A DNA stretch of 64,000 nucleotides from Bacteroidales bacterium (lineage in GTDB: Bacteria > Bacteroidota > Bacteroidia > Bacteroidales > UBA932): positions 1-64,000 of the forward strand of contig JAHHQQ010000003.1 of NCBI GenBank assembly GCA_020026275.1. The letters are read 5' to 3'. Both the position numbers and the translations under genes were made by a program. Under the pieces are notes generated by a model. It saw only the letters and a program-made list of their open reading frames with translations. It was not told the DNA's origin and searched no databases. Of the stretch, positions 53,814 to 62,464 are shown piece after piece. The stretch's first letter is position 1, and every line of letters starts with the position of its first letter.

Positions 53814-55211
53814 CTATCTGTCCTTTTTTCCGCCAAATGTGAAGGATAGGCCCAATCGCGCATTCAGACAGAACTGGTTGACCGGCAGGAACTGTGGAGT
53901 GAATTCCAGGAAGGTGTAGTCGCTGCCGAGGAAGAAGTTCACGCCGTTGCGGGCGATGAATTCGATCAGCCAGCCGAAGGACCGGGTCGTATTCAGCATG
54001 GAATAGTTCAGGCCGAAGTTGAACCAGTTGGTCGGAGTCAGATTGTAGGACAAGGTCAGTTCCTGGATGTTCCGGGAGAAGGCGAACTTGTTGGAATAGA
54101 GTACGCCCACGCTCATCATATCATGAACGAACGGCATTTCCACGCCCACAAGCAGTTTCGGCTGTGCGGAAACGACGAGCTTCTCTTCTGTCGGCACCTC
54201 TTCCAGATTGGCCAGGTCCATGAACTGGTCCGTGATTTCCTGCATCTTGGCATCGAAATCATAATTGTCCAGGGTGATGCCGTCAAATCCACTGAAAGCG
54301 GCCTCCCCTGCTGAACGGAAAGTCTGTACGTTCTTGACATCGTACCAGATTGCACCCAGATCCAGGGCGGCGATGGAAAAAGCCAGGCCGTCCACGACAC
54401 TGCCCACTTCCAGACGGTATTCAATACCCAGATCTGCCGAGAAGCCGTATCCGGCCGGAGCGATCTTGCTGAAATCAGTCATGACCTGCATGTTGTCCAC
54501 GCCGTTGGAGGCATCCAGTTTGAGGAAGGTGGAAGCGACATTTGCGGTAGCGTCTGTCTGGGCCCTCCACTCGTCCTGGCTCATTGAAATGCGGCTTTCC
54601 TGCATCTTCATGGCCACATGGTCCGCACCGACCAGGAATCTGCCGCGAAGACCTGCCCGAAGGCCGGGAACCAAGTGGGAGAAATCATAGTTGTAGCCGA
54701 GGGCGGCATACAGGTTGCTGTTCTGATAGATGTTGAAATCTTTGAGGCGGTATTCGCTGCCGGTGTCTCCCATACCCAATTTGGCGAAGGTGAAGAGTTC
54801 TCTTGCCAACTGGACCTGGCAGTCCACGTTCATGCCCACCTGGAAATTCATATAGGAATGTTTTCCTACCTGGAAACCGAAGTCGAGCACGTCTATATCG
54901 ACGTCCAGATTGAGGTAAGGGTGACGTGGCAGCTTCGAGTCGAATTCTTCAAAGCTGACCTTCTCATTGAGATAGGTATAGAGGGTCCCTTCTTTCGGAA
55001 ACAGGAAGTTGGAAGTACCGACATTACTCTGGACGCCCAGACCGAGGTTGCCCAGCGCCGGCATCGAGAAATAGCCCACGCTTGGGGTGAAAGCCGGATT
55101 CAGCTTGTGCCTCATCAAGGAATTTTCCATGAAATAGCTGCCTCGAAGTGACTGCGCCGTCATCCCCAATGGCAACAGAAGCAGGAAGATCAACAGGTAT
55201 ATTTTTTTCAT
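53814..55211 (-). CDS. DUF5723-type outer membrane beta-barrel protein
   Basis: A 465-residue exported protein with signal peptide (LPLGMTAQSLRGSYFMENS). It has repeated amphipathic strands and ends in LNARLGLSFTFGGKKDR, consistent with an outer-membrane barrel of the PorV/DUF5723 sort. SLMRHKLNPAFTPSVGYFSMPALGNLGLGVQSN is typical of that family's N-terminus; see residues 31-63. No function is proven. It lies 24 bp after a large lipoprotein gene on the same strand and probably acts with it. Confidence 0.75.
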   Translation of the reverse strand: MKKIYLLIFLLLLPLGMTAQSLRGSYFMENSLMRHKLNPAFTPSVGYFSMPALGNLGLGVQSNVGTSNFLFPKEGTLYTYLNEKVSFEEFDSKLPRHPYLNLDVDIDVLDFGFQVGKHSYMNFQVGMNVDCQVQLARELFTFAKLGMGDTGSEYRLKDFNIYQNSNLYAALGYNYDFSHLVPGLRAGLRGRFLVGADHVAMKMQESRISMSQDEWRAQTDATANVASTFLKLDASNGVDNMQVMTDFSKIAPAGYGFSADLGIEYRLEVGSVVDGLAFSIAALDLGAIWYDVKNVQTFRSAGEAAFSGFDGITLDNYDFDAKMQEITDQFMDLANLEEVPTEEKLVVSAQPKLLVGVEMPFVHDMMSVGVLYSNKFAFSRNIQELTLSYNLTPTNWFNFGLNYSMLNTTRSFGWLIEFIARNGVNFFLGSDYTFLEFTPQFLPVNQFCLNARLGLSFTFGGKKDR

Positions 55212-55235
55212 GATTCGTTTCAGTTAAATTTCACA

Positions 55236-57035
55236 TCAGTTGTAGCTGGGATCATTGCCCGTGTTCGGATTGTTCCCGGAGCCATTGCCGGAAGTCAGAT
55301 CGCTCCAATCCATCGTAATGCCCTCCGGAGCATTGAGGCGGATGACCGCTTTCACATAAGCATTTCCCGTAACGGGGATACCGGCAGCCTTTCCGGAGGT
55401 CACGGTGAAGGTCAGGCGGAAGCTGGTGAGGCGGCTCAGGTCGGTTCCCTCATCGACTGTCAGGGTGAGGTCGAGCGGACTCAGGGTTACGGAACCGTCG
55501 GTGCCACAGGCTGCGATGAGTTGGGTGGCCGGCTGCGAGAGCGGAATCACGGTTTGGTCGTCCGCAAGCAACTGAAGTTCCATGTCCATCTGGAGCGGAA
55601 GGGAGTTGGAGATCTCGCCTTTGAGTTTGAGCGGTCCGGTCTCGAGGATATCGGTCACGATGGCTGGCAGGTTGGAGACGGTGTCGGATACCTGCATGTT
55701 CAGCTCTTCACCAAATTCGAGCGGCACGACGAAATCGTAATCGACATTGAGTTCATATCGGGCATCCGGCTCGATGAGTGCGTCTTTCTGGGACAGAGTG
55801 CGGATTTCAAAGACCAGTTCCACCCTTTCCGGAATCTTCTTGAACAGGCTTCTGAGGTCGCTCTGGATGAAGTGGTAGTCGGCAGGACAGCTTTCACGGT
55901 CGCCCGCAATATGGAAATGGGCTTCTGCCGGACGGTTGATGTCGTTGGTATAAGGAAATTCCACATTGCTCAGCACCACCGTTCTGGACGGATCTTTGAT
56001 TCCGTTATAGATTGGCACCAGCTTGAGGTCGCCGGCCGCAGGCACTCCGATGTTGGTGATGGCGTTGATTCTCAAATAAGGACGAGTGAAGTCGAGCACA
56101 AAGCCGTCTTCCTTCATGAATTCCGGTACCTGGTCCAGCACAATGTTCTGGACGACCGGCTCCACGACATAATCCACCTTGCCATCGATCTTGGACAATT
56201 TGATGTTGATGACCCGCATGCTCTCGTTGATCTGGAATTGTCTGCCGACCAGGTTGGCGGTAGGGACATCGGGCTGACGGACCAGGATCTGACAATGGTA
56301 ATAGAAGCTGGTCTGAATGTCTTTGCCCGCCTGCAGGTCGATGCGGGAGAAATCAAAGCCCCGGATCACCAACGGATCGATGGCCAGCGCATTGTTGACG
56401 AGAGGTCCTCTCACATGCAGGGACTTCCCTTCCAGTCTCGGGTCCTCTGCTGGAATGACCTCCTCCGGCAGGTCGATGCTGAGGTCCACTTCCGCCAAGG
56501 CATTTTTCCCGAAATCAGGCAGTCCGGTGAAAGACAGTGCGAATTCTGCCTTGACATTGTTCAGCAGCACCCTTTTGGCGCAGACCAGCTCCGGCGGAAT
56601 GTCTGCTGCGGGCAAAATGGTGAAATCCACTTTATGGTCGTGACGGATGGTGATATTGCCGCTGGCCGACGGACGGATTCCGGCAACGGAGGCTGTCTTT
56701 CCAATCGTATGGGTTATCTTCCGGGAGACCTGGATATCTTTCATCTCAAACATCCTGGACAAGTCAGGAATATCCTGCGAAAGGTCAAATATATCATTCA
56801 TCTTGAAAGCATAGGTGCCATCTTCCAATTTCTGGACTTTGTTCTGATCCACGGAAGAAAGCAGTTCTCTGAATGTTATGTTCTCGGTCTCACCGATCGG
56901 AATGGTCAGATTCTGTCCACCGATGGTGATTGTCGTATCGAGTTTGTTGAGATTATAGTCCCCGTTGACACAGGAAGACAATGACAGACATAACGATGAT
57001 ACGAGAAGAACGATCGGATATTTCCTTGTATTCAT
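55236..57035 (-). CDS. Large lipoprotein paired with the DUF5723-type barrel
   Basis: A 599-residue lipoprotein (lipobox LSSC, Cys 22) followed by NGDYNLNKLDTTITIGG. Most of the protein is beta-rich, with repeated strand pairs such as EVDLSIDLPEEV and ELNVDYDFVVPLEFGEEL, suggesting several stacked immunoglobulin- or LEA-like domains. The C-terminus is a low-complexity Ser/Gly/Asn tail (SGNGSGNNPNTGNDPSYN). No named domain is recognised with confidence. It is co-directional with the barrel gene 24 bp downstream, so the two may form an outer-membrane complex. Confidence 0.7.
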   Translation of the reverse strand: MNTRKYPIVLLVSSLCLSLSSCVNGDYNLNKLDTTITIGGQNLTIPIGETENITFRELLSSVDQNKVQKLEDGTYAFKMNDIFDLSQDIPDLSRMFEMKDIQVSRKITHTIGKTASVAGIRPSASGNITIRHDHKVDFTILPAADIPPELVCAKRVLLNNVKAEFALSFTGLPDFGKNALAEVDLSIDLPEEVIPAEDPRLEGKSLHVRGPLVNNALAIDPLVIRGFDFSRIDLQAGKDIQTSFYYHCQILVRQPDVPTANLVGRQFQINESMRVINIKLSKIDGKVDYVVEPVVQNIVLDQVPEFMKEDGFVLDFTRPYLRINAITNIGVPAAGDLKLVPIYNGIKDPSRTVVLSNVEFPYTNDINRPAEAHFHIAGDRESCPADYHFIQSDLRSLFKKIPERVELVFEIRTLSQKDALIEPDARYELNVDYDFVVPLEFGEELNMQVSDTVSNLPAIVTDILETGPLKLKGEISNSLPLQMDMELQLLADDQTVIPLSQPATQLIAACGTDGSVTLSPLDLTLTVDEGTDLSRLTSFRLTFTVTSGKAAGIPVTGNAYVKAVIRLNAPEGITMDWSDLTSGNGSGNNPNTGNDPSYN

Positions 57036-57078
57036 ACTTTTTCCTTAATTTCAAAATTCAATTCGGCTTCTCTGGGAA

Positions 57079-58362
57079 CTACTTGCTTTTAAGACGGGCC
57101 CATGGCATGATGGCTGCCGGAGCTGTCTTGAGATCCAACAGTTCTTTCATCTTCTCCATGTAAGGATCCACATGAGAATAGAACTTGTAATAGCCTTCAC
57201 ACAAGGCACTCAATCCGGTTTCACCGTTTTCGGTCTTGTTGAAGCGGTGTTTCGGGCATTCTCCGTGACAGGCGAAGAAAAATTTGCAGCGGATGCATTT
57301 GGTCGGGAGGCCGTTTCGCTTGTCGATGCCGAACTTGGCCTGCTGCGCAGTGTTCATCAGCTCTCCGATTGACGTCTCGAAAATGTTGCCTACCTTGTAT
57401 TTCGGATAGACGAAATGGTCGCAGCTGTACAAGTCGCCATTGTGTTCCACCACACTGTTGCCGCCACACGTCTCGGCATAGGCACAGGTACCCGGCTGCA
57501 CGTGACAGTAGTTGGCCAAGGTACAGTCGAACAGATTGACAAAATAGTTGCCGACATCGTTGCAGACCCAGTAGTCGAAGATGTCGCACATGAACTTGCC
57601 GAAAGCCAGAGAATTGATGGACCAGGGTGAAAGCACCGCTCCCGGAGTGTCGGGATCCACGATGAAAGGACGTGCCTTCTTCATGATTTTGCCATTCTTG
57701 TCCAGAGGGTATTTCACGTGTTCCACGACCGGCATGAACTGCATATAGTGGGTACCCAACTGTTTGAGGAACTGGTACACTTCCAGTCCCCTGCCTTCGC
57801 TTTCGTGATTGACTGTAGTCATGGTATTGTATTCCACACCATAGGTGCAGAGCAGATTGATGCCCCGCATCACCTTGCCGAAAGTGGGTCCGCCGCCTTT
57901 GTCCTTGCGGAACTTGTCGTGAATGTCCTGAGGACCGTCTATAGAGACACCGATGAGAAAGTCATTGTCGGCAAAGAACTGCGCGATTTCGGGAGTGAGA
58001 AGGGTTCCGTTGGTCTGCAAAGTGTTTTGGATCACCTTGTCTCCGCAATATTTCTGCTGGAACTCCACCGCCTTTCGGTAGAAGTCCAGTCCCAGGACCA
58101 GCGGTTCTCCGCCATGCCAGTTGAACGTGACAAACGGTGCCTGGTTGGCTTCTATGTAGGTTTTGACAAACTGTTCGAGCATTTCGACCGTCATGCGCGG
58201 TTCCTTGCCATTGTAGATTTCCGCCTTGTCCAAGTAGTAACAGTATTTGCAGTCCAGATTGCACAAAGAGCCGGCAGGCTTGATCATCACATTGAATACG
58301 CGCTTTCCTGAAAGGTCAATTGCATCCTGGAGGGTCAATGTATCTTTAAACGGATTTGCCAT
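57079..58362 (-). CDS. Anaerobic sulfatase-maturating enzyme (radical SAM, SPASM)
   Basis: A 427-residue radical SAM enzyme that converts a Cys or Ser of sulfatases into formylglycine. C34, C38 and C41 (CNLDCKYCYY) bind the SAM cluster. HGGEPLV follows near residue 84, and the C-terminal SPASM cysteines include CTLANYCHVQPGTC, CGGNS, YSCDHFVYP and CIRCKFFFACHGECPKHR. The set matches anSME. No sulfatase gene is in the window, so targets are elsewhere. It is oxygen-sensitive, in line with an anaerobe. A -7 box lies at 58394-58401. Confidence 0.9.
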   Translation of the reverse strand: MANPFKDTLTLQDAIDLSGKRVFNVMIKPAGSLCNLDCKYCYYLDKAEIYNGKEPRMTVEMLEQFVKTYIEANQAPFVTFNWHGGEPLVLGLDFYRKAVEFQQKYCGDKVIQNTLQTNGTLLTPEIAQFFADNDFLIGVSIDGPQDIHDKFRKDKGGGPTFGKVMRGINLLCTYGVEYNTMTTVNHESEGRGLEVYQFLKQLGTHYMQFMPVVEHVKYPLDKNGKIMKKARPFIVDPDTPGAVLSPWSINSLAFGKFMCDIFDYWVCNDVGNYFVNLFDCTLANYCHVQPGTCAYAETCGGNSVVEHNGDLYSCDHFVYPKYKVGNIFETSIGELMNTAQQAKFGIDKRNGLPTKCIRCKFFFACHGECPKHRFNKTENGETGLSALCEGYYKFYSHVDPYMEKMKELLDLKTAPAAIMPWARLKSK

Positions 58363-58393
58363 TAGTTCAAGTTTAACATTTCAAAGAATTTTT

Positions 58394-58401
58394 CAAATAT
58401 A
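58394..58401 (-). promoter_or_regulatory. -7 box of the anSME gene
   Basis: TATATTTG on the minus strand matches TAnnTTTG, 32 bp before the start. The 112-bp gap 58363-58474 is shared with the divergent sensor-kinase gene; a TATATTCG near 58438 may serve that gene. Confidence 0.5.
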
Positions 58402-58474
58402 GTATATTAAATATCAATTTCTTCGAAAAGTTAATAGTATATTCGCCTATTCAGATTTCAAATTTTTCCAGACA

Positions 58475-59884
58475 ATGAGAAACATCCAGACCAGCTACAT
58501 CATTCATTTTTTCGCCTTGCTGCATGCACTGGTGGCATTTCTCTGTGCCTACAATACAGTAAGCGACCAGCTGATCCTGACTTTGCTGACCATCATATTG
58601 ACTGTCATCATCTGCGCACGCCTTCATGCAAACGTGGAATTCACCTCGGCCAGCATCATTCTGGTCAATATCATCGGTTATCTGTTGGGAACATTTGGTG
58701 CGGAGCTCGTTTCCAAACTTGTGATGAATTCTGCCTTGTCCCGAGCCATCTCTACCTTTCTGACAACAGAACTGATGGGCTGGAGCATCTTTATTTTTGC
58801 AAAATACACTATAAAACAACCACAAGAAGAAGTCAAGAAACAAACATTTCCCAACATACAGAGTTTCATTGCCATTGTCCTGTTGTTATTGGTCATCCGT
58901 ATCTTCTACACACTTATCTTCCAATCTTCCCTTTATGATGGAATGACTCCGGAAGCGATTCTTTCTGACTATTTCAGCAATCCGATGGTGATTCTGATTA
59001 CCATCTGCACCAACATCATCTTCATCAATCAGATTGAAAATGGCGCTGTCCGCATCCAAAATCGCCTGACGAAGATTCTCAGTTCCATCCTGTTCATCTT
59101 CATCACCACTCTCATTTCGGCCTTTCTCGCCTGTCTTGGAAGACATTTCAATCTGGAAGTCATCAACACGACCTATTACGAACAAATGCTTTTCATTGCA
59201 TCGGTAATAGAACTCGCCGCATTTGCAGTCATCTACATGATCTGCAATGTCATCTCTTACCGGACAGCCATGTACGAAGAACGAGAAAAAGCCAATCAGG
59301 CCCGGTACCGCTACATGATTCTGAAGCAACAGGTCGATCCGCATTTTCTCTTCAATTCACTCAACATCCTGGATTGCCTGGTAGTGGAAAAAAAGACAGA
59401 ACAAGCCAGTCTCTATATACATAAACTGGCAGGTATCTACCGCTATATGCTTAAGAACGAGGAGGAAGTGATGGTGGAACTTCGGGACGAAATGACTTTC
59501 GCCAACATGTACATCGACCTGCTCAAAGTGAGATTTGAAGATGGATTCCGGGTCGAGAACAACTTGCCGGAGGAGGCCTACAGCAAACTGGTCGTTCCCG
59601 GGACGCTCCAGCTGCTGATTGAAAATGCCATCAAGCACAATGTCGTGAATGAGAAGGAGCCGCTTGTCATCCGGATTGAAGCGGACGAGGACCACATCAG
59701 TGTCAGCAATAACCTGCGCCCGAAGTTCTCCGACAGTGTCCGTTCCAACAAGCTGGGCTTGAAATACATCGACATCCAATACCAGAACCTGGTCGGGAAA
59801 CCGATCCAGATCATCCACGACGATAAGATGCACGAGGTCATCGTGCCGCTGAAAACGGGCAGTCACCAGCATCAGAAGGTCTGA
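58475..59884 (+). CDS. LytS-type membrane sensor histidine kinase
   Basis: A 469-residue protein with about eight N-terminal membrane segments (1-262), a short coiled coil (EEREKANQARYRYMILKQQ) and a His_kinase domain. H290 lies in QVDPHFLFNSLN, the phospho-acceptor box of the LytS/YesM class, with the ATP-binding N-box LLIENAIKHN near residue 383. Such kinases usually pair with a LytTR regulator, but none is adjacent. It is monocistronic, closed by a strong terminator. Confidence 0.87.
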   Translation: MRNIQTSYIIHFFALLHALVAFLCAYNTVSDQLILTLLTIILTVIICARLHANVEFTSASIILVNIIGYLLGTFGAELVSKLVMNSALSRAISTFLTTELMGWSIFIFAKYTIKQPQEEVKKQTFPNIQSFIAIVLLLLVIRIFYTLIFQSSLYDGMTPEAILSDYFSNPMVILITICTNIIFINQIENGAVRIQNRLTKILSSILFIFITTLISAFLACLGRHFNLEVINTTYYEQMLFIASVIELAAFAVIYMICNVISYRTAMYEEREKANQARYRYMILKQQVDPHFLFNSLNILDCLVVEKKTEQASLYIHKLAGIYRYMLKNEEEVMVELRDEMTFANMYIDLLKVRFEDGFRVENNLPEEAYSKLVVPGTLQLLIENAIKHNVVNEKEPLVIRIEADEDHISVSNNLRPKFSDSVRSNKLGLKYIDIQYQNLVGKPIQIIHDDKMHEVIVPLKTGSHQHQKV

Positions 59885-59902
59885 TCCGCTCCCCAACAAC
59901 CT

Positions 59903-59940
59903 AAAAAGCCGGGACCGCTTCAAAACGGTTCCGGCTTTTT
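59903..59940. terminator. Terminator between the sensor kinase and malQ
   Basis: AAAAAGCCGGGACCG (59903-59917) pairs with CGGTTCCGGCTTTTT (59926-59940) with one G-U pair. A-rich and T-rich flanks on both sides make it bidirectional for the convergent kinase and malQ genes. Confidence 0.9.
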
Positions 59941-59961
59941 ACTTTGAAATCGGCGATGTGC

Positions 59962-62418
59962 CTATTCCCTACCACTACGCAGAATCATCTCCCGTAGACG
60001 GTCGTTGAACTCATCCTGAGCCAGCAGGTTCTCGACGGTCAGATGCATTCTGTAACGCCAGTAATGTCTCGGAATGGCCGGAATGTTGATTCTCTCCTTA
60101 TCCGGGTCCGGAAATCTCAATTCGCCATCAATGGACAGCCAGTCCTGAAGCGGCAAGATGACGAACATGGCAGGAGAAACCAGATGGCCTTCCACAATTC
60201 TTGCGCAGATTTCAGGTGTGCAGTCTTCCGGTGCTCCGCTCCACTCTCCCAGATATTCATGCCAGAAACGTTCCGTCAGATGGCGGTCTTCTTTCCACCA
60301 GGCACGAATCGGATTCATGTCATGAGTGGAAGTCGTACAAACACAATGATACGGGCAAGTGGCAGGATTGCCGAAAATCTCTGTGACAGATTTCGGCATC
60401 CTCTGGATCTCCAATGACAGGATCCGGAGCTGTTTCATCACTTCCGGAACAGAAGCCGGAATCATGCCCAAATCCTCTCCACAGGCAAGCATCTTGGTGG
60501 AAGACAGGAGGGCCGGCAGTTTCTTCAAAGCCGACTGTTTCCAGAACTCATTGTGACGATGATAGAAGAAGTCGTCATAGAGCCGGTTGAACCGGTCTTT
60601 CTGCCAGTCAGGCAAATTACGATAGACCTCTGTATTCTGTGCGGCGATTCTTGGATGGAAATAACCGAACTTGTTCGGATCCTCCAGAAAAAGCACCTCT
60701 TTGGATTCGTTCCGGTGCGCTTTTCTGCCCGGGTTCTCGAAACGGACAAAATAATCATTGTCCATATCAAAGCCACGAGCCTGCAACTCCTCTTTGGAAT
60801 AAGGCAGCGCAGGATTGAAATGCCCCAGCAGACCGGACTGGACACCGGCAGGAATCTCCCATATACGGAAGAAGCCCAGAATGTGGTCGATGCGGAAAGC
60901 ATCGAAATACTGGGACATCTTGTCCAATCTCTCTTTCCACCAGGCGAAACCGTCCTTGGACATTTCCTCCCAATCATAGGTCGGGAAACCCCAATTCTGT
61001 CCGTCGGCAGCGAAAGCATCAGGTGGTGCACCAGCCTGGGCGTTCATGTGGAACAAAGAAGGATGGATCCACGCATCCACAGAAGTCCGGCTGATACCAA
61101 TCGGCAGATCGCCCTTCAGGACAATCCCCTTGCTGTGCGCATAAGCGCAGACATCGGACAACTGCACATGCAGCTCGTACTGGACAAAACACCAGAAACC
61201 GATCTCCTCCGGATGCTCCGCCACATAGCTCTCCAGCTTCTTCTGGGAGAATTTGGCATATCTCTTCCACCGGGAGAACTGGACCGTCCCTTCCGCATCC
61301 CTCAGGCAGCAGAACATCGCATAAGGCAGCAGCCAGTTGCGGTTCTCTTCCAGCCAATTCTGATAAGTGGCCGACGCAGACACTCTCTTGCCCCTCTTGC
61401 GGTAAATCTGATGGAGATAGCTCAGCTTCAGATCATTCACCTGCTCGTAATCCACCTGAGGCAGCGTGTTGAGCGCCTTCTTCTTCTCAAGATAAGCGGC
61501 GTCCTCCTTCAGACCGGCCTGCGGCAGAGAAATGAACTGAGGATGCAGGGCGAAAGTGGAATTGGCATTGTACGGATAGCTGTCCTCCCAAGTACGGGTC
61601 ATGGTAGTATCATTGATCGGCAGCAGCTGGATGATGCGCTGGCCCGTCTTGACCGCCCAATCCACAAACAGCTTCAAATCATTGAACTCACCGATTCCGA
61701 AACTCTGCTCCGTCCGCAACGAAAACACCGGAATAGCGGTACCGGCCCCGTGCCAGGACAAAGTATCAAACTGAGGAGCGGCATCGTGACGGACAAGCAT
61801 CTCGCCTTTGACAGGACTTTCCTGCCAGAAACGGTTCTCCCCCATTTCCCAATCCTGAATGCGATTGGACTCCCGGTCCACCAGCACATATTTGTAGGCA
61901 CGCCCAGAACCGACCGGAAGATAGCCCTTCCAGATCGGGAACTGACTGTCATCCAGCACGACCGGAGTGACCCAATTGCCCAATTCATCACCTTCCCCCA
62001 CAATGGCCAGACTCTCATCGGGACGGACTGCCGCAAACCGGACAGCGACCATCCCCTTCTCTCCCCCCTTACGGGAAATGTCCATGTGGCTGGACTTACG
62101 CCCGAAGATACTCTCCGTGAACACCGAAGTGAACAAAGGCTGATCTTCAGGAATATCATTCCAACGATCGATGATCCGAAGCGTCTTGACCTCCTTTCCC
62201 ACCAGGAAAAGATGTTCCTTCCACTCTGTACGGAGCACCTTCCCCTCCTTCTCTATCTCATAATGATAGCTGGGAGTCTTTTCAATCTGGACAGCGTTGA
62301 TCTGACCGGTCCAGAGATCCTCTCCAGCATATTCGAGTTGCTGTCTTTTCTTTCCACAGCAGAAGACGAGCTGTTCGCCCCACTGCGTGTGGTATTTCAA
62401 ACTGACCAAAAGTTTCAT
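59962..62418 (-). CDS. malQ: GH77 4-alpha-glucanotransferase (amylomaltase/DPE2-like) with two starch-binding domains
   Basis: An 818-residue cytoplasmic enzyme that disproportionates maltooligosaccharides. Two N-terminal CBM20-like domains (about 1-100 and 110-225) precede the GH77 barrel, as in plant DPE2 and Bacteroides MalQ. Catalytic residues are the nucleophile Asp in FDAFRIDHILG, the Glu in LACGEDLGMIP, and the Asp in TSTHDMNPIR. The ATG at 62418 (MKLLVSLKYHTQWGEQL) begins the first CBM20; a longer frame overlaps the GH97 stop. It lies 46 bp after the GH97 gene, so the two form a starch operon. Confidence 0.93.
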   Translation of the reverse strand: MKLLVSLKYHTQWGEQLVFCCGKKRQQLEYAGEDLWTGQINAVQIEKTPSYHYEIEKEGKVLRTEWKEHLFLVGKEVKTLRIIDRWNDIPEDQPLFTSVFTESIFGRKSSHMDISRKGGEKGMVAVRFAAVRPDESLAIVGEGDELGNWVTPVVLDDSQFPIWKGYLPVGSGRAYKYVLVDRESNRIQDWEMGENRFWQESPVKGEMLVRHDAAPQFDTLSWHGAGTAIPVFSLRTEQSFGIGEFNDLKLFVDWAVKTGQRIIQLLPINDTTMTRTWEDSYPYNANSTFALHPQFISLPQAGLKEDAAYLEKKKALNTLPQVDYEQVNDLKLSYLHQIYRKRGKRVSASATYQNWLEENRNWLLPYAMFCCLRDAEGTVQFSRWKRYAKFSQKKLESYVAEHPEEIGFWCFVQYELHVQLSDVCAYAHSKGIVLKGDLPIGISRTSVDAWIHPSLFHMNAQAGAPPDAFAADGQNWGFPTYDWEEMSKDGFAWWKERLDKMSQYFDAFRIDHILGFFRIWEIPAGVQSGLLGHFNPALPYSKEELQARGFDMDNDYFVRFENPGRKAHRNESKEVLFLEDPNKFGYFHPRIAAQNTEVYRNLPDWQKDRFNRLYDDFFYHRHNEFWKQSALKKLPALLSSTKMLACGEDLGMIPASVPEVMKQLRILSLEIQRMPKSVTEIFGNPATCPYHCVCTTSTHDMNPIRAWWKEDRHLTERFWHEYLGEWSGAPEDCTPEICARIVEGHLVSPAMFVILPLQDWLSIDGELRFPDPDKERINIPAIPRHYWRYRMHLTVENLLAQDEFNDRLREMILRSGRE

Positions 62419-62464
62419 ATCACATTTCAATTGAAAGGAGTCCGGAATCCGGATCCCTTGATTA

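Noticed and set aside
55521..56984. A 487-codon open frame on the plus strand
   Set aside because: It is antisense to the large lipoprotein, which has a signal sequence and an operon partner; the antisense frame has neither.
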